Of a stretch of 64,000 bases of DNA, positions 1-8,872 are shown piece after piece; position 1 is the stretch's first letter, and every line of letters starts with the position of its first letter. The notes below the pieces were generated by a model. It did not search any database. It was given only the letters and a program-made list of their open reading frames with translations, and was not told the DNA's origin. Source of the DNA: Flavimaricola marinus (GTDB lineage Bacteria > Pseudomonadota > Alphaproteobacteria > Rhodobacterales > Rhodobacteraceae). The stretch covers positions 310,001 through 374,000 of the forward strand of contig NZ_FXZK01000001.1 in the NCBI RefSeq assembly GCF_900184895.1, given 5' to 3'. The translations under genes were made by a program, and so were the position numbers.

Positions 1-399
1 GCCGAGGCGGAGGCAACCGCGGTCTTCACCGCGCAGGAACTGCTTGATGCACAACAGCTGCTCCGCCGGATGCCCGTGGGGGATGCGATCGTAGAAATGA
101 TCCTCGATCTGGTCCGTGCTTGCCGCCCAACCGAAGCCGACGCCCCGCAATTTGTGCGCGATAGCGTCAGTTGGGGCCCCGGCCCCCGCGCCGCTCAGGC
201 GCTGATGCTGGCGGTGCGGGCCGAAGCACTCTTGGGCGGACGTCTCGTCCCCTCTGCCGACGATGTGCGCAAACTGGCCGCACCGGTGCTGACCCACCGC
301 ATGGCGTTGTCATTCGCGGCCCGCGCACGTGGGGAGAACCTTGCCGCCCTGATCGACCGTGTCGCCACGCATATCACCAAGGTCGAGGCCGCCGCGTGA
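1..399 (+). CDS. MoxR-family AAA+ ATPase, C-terminal fragment
   Basis: The reading frame is open from the first base, so the start and the Walker motifs lie left of the window. The visible 132 residues look like the C-terminal lid region of a MoxR ATPase, including a segment near position 170 (SWGPGPRAAQAL) typical of the family. MoxR proteins are thought to be chaperone-like ATPases acting with von Willebrand A or DUF58 proteins on envelope or metal-enzyme targets. The stop overlaps the GTG start of the DUF58 gene, so the two are translationally coupled. The family call rests on the C-terminal motif and on the neighbours. Confidence 0.85.
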   Translation, partial: AEAEATAVFTAQELLDAQQLLRRMPVGDAIVEMILDLVRACRPTEADAPQFVRDSVSWGPGPRAAQALMLAVRAEALLGGRLVPSADDVRKLAAPVLTHRMALSFAARARGENLAALIDRVATHITKVEAAA

Positions 400-1274
400 C
401 CGAAAGCGCCCCGCTCTCCCTGACGCTGCGATCGAACGCCGAAGCGCTCGCCTCGCCGCTACCACCGCTTTTGGCCGAGGCCGAACATTTGGCCTCGACC
501 GTCCTAGTGGGCGATCACGGACGGCGCAGGGCCGGGTTGGGCGACACTTTCTGGCAATATCGGCCCGCCCAAGACCATGACGAAGTGCGCAGCATCGACT
601 GGCGGCGCTCGGCCCGCTCTGACGACACCTTCGTCCAAGACAAGGAATGGCAGATCGCACAAAGCGTCAGCCTCTGGGTCGATCAGTCGGCATCGATGAG
701 CTTTACCTCTTCGAAAGAGCTGCCCAGCAAGGCGCACAGGGCGCGGACCTTGGCTCTTGCCAGTGCAATCCTGCTGCTGCGCGGGGGTGAGCGCGTCGGC
801 CTGCCCGGTTTGCCCCCCCGTCGCGGCTCTGCGCATGTTGACCGGATGGCCCAGCTGCTGAGCGAAGACGACGCGGCCGACTATGGCGCACCCGACGCGC
901 GCGAGATGGCCGCCCACTCCCGCGCGCTCTTCATTTCCGATTTCCTGGGCGACATCGACGCAACCGAGGCCGCCCTGACCGCCGCCGCTGACAAGGGCGT
1001 CCAAGGAGCGATGTTGCAGGTGCTCGACCCGACCGAAGAAGCCTTTCCCTTCGATGGACGGACGATTTTCGAGAGTATGAGTGGCAGCCTGCGGCATGAA
1101 ACGCTGAAAGCAGGCGATCTCAAGCAGCGCTATCTCGACCGGCTGGCCGAGCGCAAAGACCGGCTCAGCCAGTTGGCGCGCCTGACCGGCTGGCAGTTTC
1201 ACAGCCACCACACCGGCGACAGCGCCGCGTCGGCGCTGATGTGGATTTTCGGTGCGTTGGAGCGTCGGACATGA
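396..1274 (+). CDS. DUF58 domain protein
   Basis: About 292 residues. The GTG at 396 overlaps the moxR stop. It is preferred over the upstream start at 171, which would lie inside moxR. The DUF58 hallmark is visible around residues 45-75 (GDTFWQYRP, then D-x-R-x-IDWRRSARS), followed by a vWA-like strand with DQSASMS near residue 110, a partial MIDAS motif. DUF58 proteins are usual partners of MoxR ATPases. The substrate of the pair is unknown. No signal peptide is seen, so a cytoplasmic location is likely. It is the second gene of the moxR cluster. Confidence 0.88.
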   Translation: MTESAPLSLTLRSNAEALASPLPPLLAEAEHLASTVLVGDHGRRRAGLGDTFWQYRPAQDHDEVRSIDWRRSARSDDTFVQDKEWQIAQSVSLWVDQSASMSFTSSKELPSKAHRARTLALASAILLLRGGERVGLPGLPPRRGSAHVDRMAQLLSEDDAADYGAPDAREMAAHSRALFISDFLGDIDATEAALTAAADKGVQGAMLQVLDPTEEAFPFDGRTIFESMSGSLRHETLKAGDLKQRYLDRLAERKDRLSQLARLTGWQFHSHHTGDSAASALMWIFGALERRT

Positions 1275-1308
1275 TGGGCGCACGACCTCAAACCGAGACG
1301 TATTCATC

Positions 1309-4086
1309 ATGATGACGCTTGGCCCCCTTGGCTTTACCGCGCCCTGGTTGCTGCTCGGCCTGATCGCATTGCCGATTCTCTGGCTGATCTTGCGTGCTGT
1401 GCCACCCGCCCCGATCCGCAGACGTTTCCCCGGTGTGGCGCTACTGTTGGGCCTGACAGACGAGGACACGCAATCGGATCGGACGCCGTGGTGGCTCTTG
1501 CTGCTACGGATGCTTGCGGTTGCCGCAATCATCGGCGGCTTTGCCGGGCCATTGCTAAATCCCCAGACAGAGCGCACCGGTACCGGCCCCCTCCTCATTG
1601 TGGCGGACGGCACTTGGGCGGATGCTCGTGATTGGGCGGCTCGGCGTGACCGCATCGAGGCGTTGCTCACCGAGGCGGGTCGGATGGGCCGGACAACGGC
1701 ACTGGTCGCGCTCACCGATCTGCCGCCGGAAGGACCGGTGTTTCAGGGCGCGGATGCCACGGCACTGCAAATTCCCGCCTTTGCCCCCGCCGCATGGGAG
1801 CCTCAGCCGACCGAACTGGCAGACTGGTCCGATGGGCTGGAAGGGTCGTTCGACACGTTCTGGCTCTCAGACGGGCTCGCCCGCGACAGCCGAACGGCGC
1901 TTCTGGCTGAACTGGAGAGCCACGGAACCGTCACGGTTTTCCAAAGCCCGCGACAGACACTTGCCCTCAGGCCCGCCCAGTTCGACGGCGGCGATATCAC
2001 CATCAGCGCCGTCCGCACGCCGATTGGCCCCGAAATCGAAGTGACCGTCGCCGCCATAGGGCTTGACCCGGCGGGGATTGAGCGGCAGCTCGAAACCATG
2101 CCGATCACCTTCGAGGCCGGCTCGGAGATCGGCGAAGCGGTTTTTGACCTTCCGCCAGAGCTGCGCAACCGGATCACACGCTTTGAACTCAGCGGCCAAC
2201 GCTCCGCCGGTGCCGTCACACTGACCGACGATGCGCTGAAGCGTCGCGAAGTCGCGCTGATTGACGGAGGGGCCGAACGTGAAGGGCTCGAACTGCTGGC
2301 ACCGACCCATTACCTCGAGCAGGCGCTCAGCCCGGTCGCCGATCTGATCGACGGCACGATCTCTGACGTCCTTCTGGCCAATCCCGACGTGATTATTCTG
2401 GCCGATGTCGCCACGCTGGCCGAGGGCGAAGCCGAGGATGTTCAGGATTGGGTCGAAGCAGGCGGCTTGTTGCTGCGGTTCGCCGGTCAGCGTCTGGCAT
2501 CCAGCGATATGGGCCGCGCCGAGGAAGACCCGCTGATGCCGGTCCGTCTGCGTGCAGGCGGGCGGGCTGTCGGTGGCGCGATGAGCTGGGGCGAACCCAA
2601 GGCTTTGGCCGAGTTCGACGAAAACTCGCCCTTCTTTGGGCTGTCGGTGCCAGAGGAAGTGACCGTGAGCAGCCAAGTTGTTGCGCAACCCGATCCGACA
2701 TTGGCGGAACGGGTGATCGCGCAGCTGTCGGACGGCACGCCGCTTGTCACGCGCAAGCCACTGGGCGAAGGTCAGGTTGTGCTGTTCCACGTGACCGCCA
2801 ATGCGGAGTGGTCGACATTGCCGCTGTCCGGTCTGTTCGTGCAAATGCTTGAACGGCTGGCGGTTTCAACCCGCCCGATGGCGCCAACCGCCGAAGATCT
2901 GGCAGGCACGACCTGGGTTCCGGAGGACGTGCTTGATGCCTATGGGCGGCTGGAGCGCACGGACACCCTTCCCGGTGTGACAGGCGAGCAACTTGCCACA
3001 GCGTGGCCGGGGCCGGGCATGCCGCCCGGGCTTTACGCTGGCGAGGATCGACGGATTGCGGTCAACTTGATCGGGGCAGAGACGACACTGGCTCCCGCGG
3101 CCTGGCCCGCCCGGATCGCAATCGAAGGGATGGCTGCGCTGCGGGAAATCGATCTGAAAGGCTGGCTTTTGGGAGGTGCTCTGTTGATGCTGATGGTCGA
3201 CATTCTGGCCGCCCTCGCTCTGTCCGGAAAATTGCGCGGACCAAGGGCTGACGTCGCTGCCGGGGTCTTGATCCTTCTGTTTGCGCTGCCTCAGCCGGGC
3301 TGGACACAGCAATCCAACAGCGCAGCCGACGACGATTTCGCCATAGCGGCGACGTCGCAGGTTATTCTGGCCCACGTCCTGACAGGCGACCCACAGGTCG
3401 ATGAAATCGCACAAGCGGGTCTCCGGGGGCTTTCCAACACATTGTTCGCGCGCACTTCGATCGAGCCGGGTGCACCGATGGGCGTGGATATCGAGACCGA
3501 CGAGTTGGCGTTCTTTCCGTTCCTGTACTGGCCGGTGACCGCGAGCCAGAATATCCCGAGCCGTGACGCCTACGCAAAACTGAACCGCTATCTGCGCTCC
3601 GGCGGGATGATCCTGTTCGATACGCGCGACGCCGATTTGGCCGGGTTCGGGTCCGCTTCGCCCGAGGGCCGGATGCTTCAGGCATTGGCCCGGCCGCTGG
3701 ACATCCCCCCAATCGCACCGATCCCCGAGGATCACGTGCTCACGCGCACATTCTACCTGCTTCAGGATTTTCCGGGCCGGTACAACAGCCGAGATATCTG
3801 GGTCGAGGCTGCTCCTGTCGACGCAGAACTGGCCGACGGCATGCCGTTTCGCAATCTAAACGACGGTGTCACGCCTGTGGTCATCGGCGGCAACGACTGG
3901 GCGTCCGCATGGGCGGTGGACGGATTGGGGAACCCCTTGCTGCCGGTGGGCCGTGGCATGGCTGGTGAACGGCAGCGCGAGATCGCCAACCGCTTCGGCG
4001 TGAACCTGATCATGCATGTGCTGACCGGCAACTATAAATCCGATCAGGTGCATGTCCCGGCGCTTCTGGAAAGGTTGGGGCAATGA
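1309..4086 (+). CDS. BatA-like / DUF4159 membrane protein
   Basis: About 925 residues. The ATG at 1309 (next ATG 1312) is chosen because the protein then begins with a hydrophobic BatA-type N-terminus (FTAPWLLLGLIALPILW); the ATG at 1252 would overlap the DUF58 gene and add an unlikely leader. A second membrane segment lies near residues 62-80, then a long domain of glutamine amidotransferase-like fold, two membrane segments near residues 617-640 and 648-665, and a C-terminal DUF4159 domain from about 675. The segment at 648-665 looks like an embedded signal peptide, as if a BatA-like protein were fused to a secreted DUF4159 protein. It probably works with the MoxR/DUF58 pair in the envelope. 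Confidence 0.82.
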   Translation: MMTLGPLGFTAPWLLLGLIALPILWLILRAVPPAPIRRRFPGVALLLGLTDEDTQSDRTPWWLLLLRMLAVAAIIGGFAGPLLNPQTERTGTGPLLIVADGTWADARDWAARRDRIEALLTEAGRMGRTTALVALTDLPPEGPVFQGADATALQIPAFAPAAWEPQPTELADWSDGLEGSFDTFWLSDGLARDSRTALLAELESHGTVTVFQSPRQTLALRPAQFDGGDITISAVRTPIGPEIEVTVAAIGLDPAGIERQLETMPITFEAGSEIGEAVFDLPPELRNRITRFELSGQRSAGAVTLTDDALKRREVALIDGGAEREGLELLAPTHYLEQALSPVADLIDGTISDVLLANPDVIILADVATLAEGEAEDVQDWVEAGGLLLRFAGQRLASSDMGRAEEDPLMPVRLRAGGRAVGGAMSWGEPKALAEFDENSPFFGLSVPEEVTVSSQVVAQPDPTLAERVIAQLSDGTPLVTRKPLGEGQVVLFHVTANAEWSTLPLSGLFVQMLERLAVSTRPMAPTAEDLAGTTWVPEDVLDAYGRLERTDTLPGVTGEQLATAWPGPGMPPGLYAGEDRRIAVNLIGAETTLAPAAWPARIAIEGMAALREIDLKGWLLGGALLMLMVDILAALALSGKLRGPRADVAAGVLILLFALPQPGWTQQSNSAADDDFAIAATSQVILAHVLTGDPQVDEIAQAGLRGLSNTLFARTSIEPGAPMGVDIETDELAFFPFLYWPVTASQNIPSRDAYAKLNRYLRSGGMILFDTRDADLAGFGSASPEGRMLQALARPLDIPPIAPIPEDHVLTRTFYLLQDFPGRYNSRDIWVEAAPVDAELADGMPFRNLNDGVTPVVIGGNDWASAWAVDGLGNPLLPVGRGMAGERQREIANRFGVNLIMHVLTGNYKSDQVHVPALLERLGQ

Positions 4087-4117
4087 CCTGGTCGCGGAAC
4101 GAATGGTGGGCCGGGAA

Positions 4118-4150
4118 GCCTCCGGCGGGGATATTTTGGACCCAAAGAAG
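4118..4150 (+). repeat. Short intergenic repeat, copy A
   Basis: The 79-nt spacer between the DUF4159 gene and the next gene contains GGATATTTTGGACCCAAAGA preceded by a CTCCGGCGGG run. A similar element (GGATACTTATTTCCCAAAGA after a C-rich run) lies before glcE at about 8830-8860. Both sit between genes of the same direction, a few tens of bases before a start codon. From memory, similar CCGGCGGGGATATTT...AAAGAAG strings are common between genes in Rhodobacterales. Their function is not known to me. Confidence 0.5.
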
Positions 4151-4165
4151 TGAGGGGTCGCGCCT

Positions 4166-6241
4166 GTGACCGAGACAGTGATCCTTGATCCTCTGGTGCC
4201 TTGGGCGGTGCTGTGGGCCGCCTGCGGTCTTGTTTCGGGCTTCGTTGCCTTCGCGCTTTGGCGAGGACTTCGCGGCTGGTGGCTTCGCGGCCTCGCGGCG
4301 GTTGTTCTGCTGCTGGCCGTCGCCAATCCGTCATTGCAAAGCGAAGACCGCGAGCCATTGTCTGATATCGTGATCGCGGTCGTGGATGAAAGCGCGAGCC
4401 AACGGATCGCGGGACGCAGTGAGCAGACGAATGCAGCTTTGGCGGAACTGACCGCCGAAGTGGAAAGCAGAGGTGCGACCGAATTACGCGTCGTTCGGCT
4501 GTCGGATGCCGACGGCGACAGTGGGACGCTGCTGATGACCGCATTGGCCGAGGCGCTTGCGGAAGAACCTCAAGGCCGGATCGCCGGTGTTGTCCTGCTG
4601 ACGGATGGCCGTGTACATGACATAGATCGTGTGCCGGGCCTGCCTGCACCGCTGCATGTCCTGCTGTCTGGAGAACCGGATGACTGGGATCGCCGGTTGG
4701 TTGTCCGCAACGCCCCGGCCTTTGCCATTATGGGAGAACCGGTCAATCTCACTCTGCGGATCGAGGATCAGGGGATGTCTCCATCCGACGCCGCACTCGT
4801 CGAGCTGAGTATCGCCATCGACGGCGGAGAGCCGATGCGCTTTGACGTTCCGGTCGGCGAGGATCTGGAATTGCCGGTGACACTGCCGCATGGCGGTATG
4901 AACGTCCTTCAATTCTCGACACCGGTGCAGGACGGCGAATTGACCGATCGCAACAACGCTGCCGTCATCCAGATCAATGGTGTCCGAGACCGGCTTCGCG
5001 TCCTGTTGGTCAGCGGCGAGCCACACCCCGGAGAACGCACGTGGCGCAATCTTCTGAAATCCGACAGTTCGGTCGATCTGGTTCATTTCACGATTCTCCG
5101 GCCTCCGGAAAAGCAGGACGGCGTTCCGGTCGATGAATTGTCGCTTATCGCTTTTCCAACGCGTGAGTTGTTCATCGAAAAGATCGATGAATTCGACCTA
5201 ATCGTCTTCGACCGCTACCGCCGGCGTGGGATATTGCCGACCGTCTATCTGGAGAACGTTGCCGACTATGTGGCAAACGGTGGCGCTGTACTGGTCTCGG
5301 CTGGGCCGGAATATGCGAGTGCCGACAGTATTTATCGCTCCCCCCTCGGGTTCGTGCTTCCGGGTGCGCCGACTGCGCGGGTTCTGGAAGAAGGGTTCAC
5401 CCCGCAATTGTCCGAGATTGGGCAACGCCACCCGGTGACAGCCGGCCTCGACACGCTATCGGCGCAGCCCGACACCGAAGAGGGTCTCCCCGGATGGGGC
5501 CGGTGGTTCCGCCTGATCGACGTCACCGCGACGCCGGTCTCCACGGCTGTGATGGAAGGCCCCGATGGTCGGCCACTCCTGCTCCTCGACAGGGTCGGTG
5601 ACGGCAGAGTTGCGCTGATGGCCTCCGATCAGTCATGGCTCTGGGATCGTGGCTACGAGGGGGGCGGGCCGCAGCTTGAGTTGCTCCGGAGACTGGCCCA
5701 TTGGATGATGAAGGAGCCGGAACTCGAGGAAGAGAGCCTCTGGGTCGAACCATCAGGACAGACCATGCGGATCATCCGCCGCACTTTGGCGGAAGAGGCC
5801 CCGCAGGTAACCGTCACCGGCCCGGACGGAACCGACACCGTTCTGACGCTAGACGAAGTAAGCCCCGGTCGGTTCGAAACACTGTGGCAAGCGCCTGAGA
5901 TCGGATTGTATCGTTTGACCGACGGCATCGAAGAGGCGGTCATCGCACTTGGCCCCGCAGCGCCTCGCGAGTTCGAGCAGACGATAGCCAGTGGCGAGCT
6001 GCTTCAGCCGGTTGTCGCAAGCACTGCGGGCGGCGTCTTCGCCATGTCAGACGGCGTCCCGGATTTGCGCGAGGTGCGTCCCGGCCGACCGGCAGCGGGC
6101 CGGGGTTGGATCGGGATCACCCCGCGTGAGGCCTACCTGACGGCGGATATATCGATACGTCCATTCCTGCCGGCATGGGCATTTCTGGCACTGGCATCAC
6201 TTCTGGTCATCGGTGGCTGGCTCCGCGAGGGCCGGCGTTAA
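4166..6241 (+). CDS. Large membrane protein of the MoxR cluster, vWA/amidotransferase-like
   Basis: 691 residues from a GTG at 4166, with a purine-rich GAAGTGAGGGG about 9 nt upstream. Two N-terminal membrane segments (residues 8-30 and 38-56) and one at the C-terminus (about 665-685) flank a large soluble part. Just after the second helix is a VVDESAS strand resembling a degenerate MIDAS of vWA domains; the middle (residues 270-450) looks like a class I glutamine amidotransferase-like fold, without an obvious catalytic triad. Such proteins end moxR-DUF58-batA-type clusters in many proteobacteria. The molecular role is unknown. Confidence 0.78.
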   Translation: MTETVILDPLVPWAVLWAACGLVSGFVAFALWRGLRGWWLRGLAAVVLLLAVANPSLQSEDREPLSDIVIAVVDESASQRIAGRSEQTNAALAELTAEVESRGATELRVVRLSDADGDSGTLLMTALAEALAEEPQGRIAGVVLLTDGRVHDIDRVPGLPAPLHVLLSGEPDDWDRRLVVRNAPAFAIMGEPVNLTLRIEDQGMSPSDAALVELSIAIDGGEPMRFDVPVGEDLELPVTLPHGGMNVLQFSTPVQDGELTDRNNAAVIQINGVRDRLRVLLVSGEPHPGERTWRNLLKSDSSVDLVHFTILRPPEKQDGVPVDELSLIAFPTRELFIEKIDEFDLIVFDRYRRRGILPTVYLENVADYVANGGAVLVSAGPEYASADSIYRSPLGFVLPGAPTARVLEEGFTPQLSEIGQRHPVTAGLDTLSAQPDTEEGLPGWGRWFRLIDVTATPVSTAVMEGPDGRPLLLLDRVGDGRVALMASDQSWLWDRGYEGGGPQLELLRRLAHWMMKEPELEEESLWVEPSGQTMRIIRRTLAEEAPQVTVTGPDGTDTVLTLDEVSPGRFETLWQAPEIGLYRLTDGIEEAVIALGPAAPREFEQTIASGELLQPVVASTAGGVFAMSDGVPDLREVRPGRPAAGRGWIGITPREAYLTADISIRPFLPAWAFLALASLLVIGGWLREGRR

Positions 6242-6591
6242 CGCAACTCCACGGTCGTCGTCTCGGTGCTCCACCCGTCGACGGAGCAGCGGGCGCGGAT
6301 TTGAACGCTGTCCAATTCAGGGGGAATGGCCACTCCGCTCAGCGAGCGCGTGAAGGGCTGCTCTGTCTCATGCGGATGCAGCAACTCGCGGAAGCCAAGG
6401 CGATTGCCGTTGGCATCAAGCACTTCCCATCCGTCGGCGTAGTGATCCCATCCCGTGTCAGAATGCAAAACGGTCACGTCAAAGCGCCACGTCGCGCCTG
6501 TCTGCGCGGCACGCACTTCCACGACGTCCGGCGGATCCGCCAGCGCGACACATGGAACCAAGGCACATACGGTGAGAATACGATGCATCAT
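6238..6591 (-). CDS. Small secreted protein of unknown function
   Basis: 117 residues with an N-terminal signal peptide (MMHRILTVCALVPCVALA, probable cleavage after VALA), so the mature form of about 99 residues should be periplasmic. It is mostly beta-strand with a TGWDHYADGWEVLD motif and one Cys. Its start overlaps the stop of the DUF599 gene by 4 nt, so the two are co-translated. It converges with the membrane protein at 4166-6241, the coding ends overlapping by 4 nt. The family is not recognised with certainty; it resembles small conserved periplasmic proteins paired with DUF599 genes. Confidence 0.75.
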   Translation of the reverse strand: MMHRILTVCALVPCVALADPPDVVEVRAAQTGATWRFDVTVLHSDTGWDHYADGWEVLDANGNRLGFRELLHPHETEQPFTRSLSGVAIPPELDSVQIRARCSVDGWSTETTTVELR

Positions 6592-7286
6592 GGTTCATCG
6601 GTTAGCACGATTTTGCGGGCCGAAGACGCAAATTCGCGTGACCAAAGCAACCAGACGACCGCGCCCGTGGCGACCATCAATGGAACGGCTCCGAGCAGCC
6701 ATGCCAAGGACCCGAGGGCGAAATACATCGAACGGAGGCCCCTGTTGAAATTCCACGCTGCCCGGATGTTCAATTCGCCCGCCATGGATGCGCGTGTCGC
6801 TGCCTTCGGATTTTTGGGGTCGAGGGGCACCGCAGCCATCATGACGGAGCAGTATCCGAAGATGCGGTTTGCCCAGACAAACTTCAGAAACGCATGCGTT
6901 AGAAACAGCGCCACCAGCATCAGCTTGATTTGCCACAGAAGTACAGGACTGTCCGTATGGGTCAGACCCTCGGCCACGTCTTCCAAAGGGTCGGTGTTGC
7001 CGATCAGGGCAAGCACCCCGCCGACGGCCAAGAGGCAGGTAGACGCAAAGAAGGATGTGCCCTGACGCAGGCTGGCCAAGATCTGGGAATCGAAAATGCG
7101 CACGTCGCGGGTCAAGAGCTCGCGCATCCATTCGCGTCGATATTCGGCCATCAGAATTGTCACTGACGGGCGGCGGCCGCCCGGATGTTCGATCAAAAGC
7201 CCGATCCCGAGCCAGCATATCACCAGTAGCGCCAAGGCCACGACGTCGAGTAGCGTAAGGATCGGAAAGAAGCTCATGATGTCCAT
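6588..7286 (-). CDS. DUF599 domain membrane protein
   Basis: 232 residues with four hydrophobic segments (about 8-32, 78-97, 118-138 and 192-212). The RREWM motif after the first helix and the LNIRAAWNFNRGLRSMYFALG segment before the last are typical of DUF599 proteins as I recall them. Function is unknown. It heads a two-gene operon with the secreted protein downstream and is divergent from glcD, with only about 80 nt between the starts; the glcD operator lies in that gap and could influence this gene too. Confidence 0.85.
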   Translation of the reverse strand: MDIMSFFPILTLLDVVALALLVICWLGIGLLIEHPGGRRPSVTILMAEYRREWMRELLTRDVRIFDSQILASLRQGTSFFASTCLLAVGGVLALIGNTDPLEDVAEGLTHTDSPVLLWQIKLMLVALFLTHAFLKFVWANRIFGYCSVMMAAVPLDPKNPKAATRASMAGELNIRAAWNFNRGLRSMYFALGSLAWLLGAVPLMVATGAVVWLLWSREFASSARKIVLTDEP

Positions 7287-7315
7287 GAGCGCACACTAGC
7301 TTGCCCGCCGCGCGC

Positions 7316-7352
7316 TTGCCATACTGTGAAATTGGTTATAATACTTTACCAA
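7316..7352 (+). promoter_or_regulatory. glcD promoter with FadR/GlcC-type operator
   Basis: A perfect -10 TATAAT (7337-7342) lies 15 nt after a TTGCCA (7316-7321). The -10 is embedded in an inverted repeat at 7332-7352: TTGGT, 11 bases, ACCAA, with the arm extending to TTGGTTA / TTTACCAA. The promoter of the FadR-family regulator at 25155 carries a repeat of the same length and arms, identical at 16 of 21 positions. The overlap with the -10 suggests repression, although GlcC in Escherichia coli is an activator. Confidence 0.6.
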
Positions 7353-7367
7353 TGTGGGAGATAGCCG

Positions 7368-8801
7368 ATGGAAATGCCTGCCCCAGATGCGCGTGTCATG
7401 GCCAGAAAGGCGCGTCTCGTGTCGCGCCTGCAAGAGGTCTTGCCAGATCGGTCCGTGATCCACGATCCGATGGAGACGCGCGCATATGAGTGTGACGCGC
7501 TTACGGCCTATCGATGCCCTCCGCTTTGCGCCGTTCTGCCGGGCACGACGCAAGAGGTCTCGGATGTTTTGCGGATTTGCCATGAAGAGGGCGTTCCGGT
7601 CGTGCCTCGCGGTTCTGGAACGTCGCTGGCGGGCGGCGCGCTGCCAACCGCTGATTGCGTTATTCTCGGCGTGGCCAGAATGACCCAAGTATTGGAAACC
7701 CACTACAACGACCGGATCATCCGCGTGCAGACGGGAAGGACAAACCTGAGTGTCACGGGCGCCGTCGAGCAGGACGGATTCTTTTACGCGCCTGACCCTT
7801 CCAGCCAGCTTGCCTGCGCAATTGCGGGCAACATCGCGATGAATTCAGGCGGGGCGCATTGCCTGAAATATGGCGTCACGACGAACAATCTCCTAGGCGT
7901 CACGCTTGTTCAGATGGACGGTACGATCGTCGAGATCGGTGGAGCCCATATGGATGCAAGCAGCTACGATCTGCTTGGCCTGATCTGTGGGTCGGAAGGC
8001 CAGTTGGGTGTCGTCACGGAAGCGACCTTGCGCATCTTGCCGAAGCCGGAAGGTGCTCGGCCCATCATGATCGGTTATGACAGCGCGGAAGTGGCCGGGG
8101 CCTGCGTTTCGGACATCATCAAGGCAGGCGTCCTGCCTGTCGCGATCGAATACATGGACCGTTTGTTGATCAAGGTCTGTGAGGAATTTGCGCAAGCTGG
8201 ATATCCAGAGTGCGGAGCGCTGTTGATCATCGAAGTAGAGGGCAGCCCGTCGGAGATCGATGCCCAATTGGCACTGATCGGCGAGATCGCTCGACGCCAC
8301 GAACCCGTCGCCATGCAAGAAGCATTGGACAAGGATCAAGCCGCACGTATCTGGGCGGGTCGCAAGGCCGCCTTCAGCGCGGTCGGACGCATCTCCGACT
8401 ATATGTGCCTCGACGGAACGATCCCGGTGTCGGCTTTGCCGTATGTGTTGCGCCGGATCGAAGAGCTATCCGTGCAATATGGCCTTGCGGTCGGCAACGT
8501 CTTTCACGCGGGTGACGGAAATATGCACCCCTTGATCCTCTATGATGCCAACAAAGACGGCGATCTGGAGACGTGCGAGGCCCTCGGAGCCGAAATTCTC
8601 AAGCTCTGCGTAGAGGTCGGCGGATGTCTGACCGGCGAACACGGGGTCGGCATCGAGAAGCGCGACCTGATGGGCGTTCAGTTTTCCAGTGAAGACCTCG
8701 AGGCCCAGATGGCCGTGAAAGATGTGTTTGATCCGAAATGGTTGTTGAACCCGGCCAAGGTATTTCCCCTCGCGAACAGCGAGACACGACGCGCCTCGTA
8801 G
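7368..8801 (+). CDS. glcD: Glycolate oxidase subunit GlcD (FAD-linked)
   Basis: 477 residues, the usual length. FAD-binding PCMH domain at about 40-220 with RGSGTSLAGGALP, and the C-terminal FAD-oxidase domain with the GNVFHAGDGNMHP histidine motif and CLTGEHGVGIEKRD. It oxidises glycolate (or D-lactate) to glyoxylate, passing electrons through GlcF to the quinone pool. The ATG at 7368 has GGGAGATAG upstream. It is the first gene of glcDEF. In marine bacteria this enzyme uses glycolate released by phytoplankton. A D-lactate dehydrogenase role is the main alternative, made less likely by the adjoining glcE and glcF. Confidence 0.95.
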   Translation: MEMPAPDARVMARKARLVSRLQEVLPDRSVIHDPMETRAYECDALTAYRCPPLCAVLPGTTQEVSDVLRICHEEGVPVVPRGSGTSLAGGALPTADCVILGVARMTQVLETHYNDRIIRVQTGRTNLSVTGAVEQDGFFYAPDPSSQLACAIAGNIAMNSGGAHCLKYGVTTNNLLGVTLVQMDGTIVEIGGAHMDASSYDLLGLICGSEGQLGVVTEATLRILPKPEGARPIMIGYDSAEVAGACVSDIIKAGVLPVAIEYMDRLLIKVCEEFAQAGYPECGALLIIEVEGSPSEIDAQLALIGEIARRHEPVAMQEALDKDQAARIWAGRKAAFSAVGRISDYMCLDGTIPVSALPYVLRRIEELSVQYGLAVGNVFHAGDGNMHPLILYDANKDGDLETCEALGAEILKLCVEVGGCLTGEHGVGIEKRDLMGVQFSSEDLEAQMAVKDVFDPKWLLNPAKVFPLANSETRRAS

Positions 8802-8860
8802 GGGGCTTACCGCCCCCCGCCCTGCGGGCTCCCCCCGTGGATACTTATTTCCCAAAGAAA
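8801..8860 (+). repeat. glcD-glcE spacer: GC hairpin and intergenic repeat copy B
   Basis: Directly at the glcD stop, GGGGGC (8801-8806) pairs with GCCCCC (8812-8817). It is followed by a C-rich run and GGATACTTATTTCCCAAAGA (about 8839-8858), the second copy of the element seen near 4128-4149. The hairpin could modulate read-through from glcD to glcE; the repeat has no assigned function. Confidence 0.5.
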
Positions 8861-8872
8861 CTGGACACCTGC

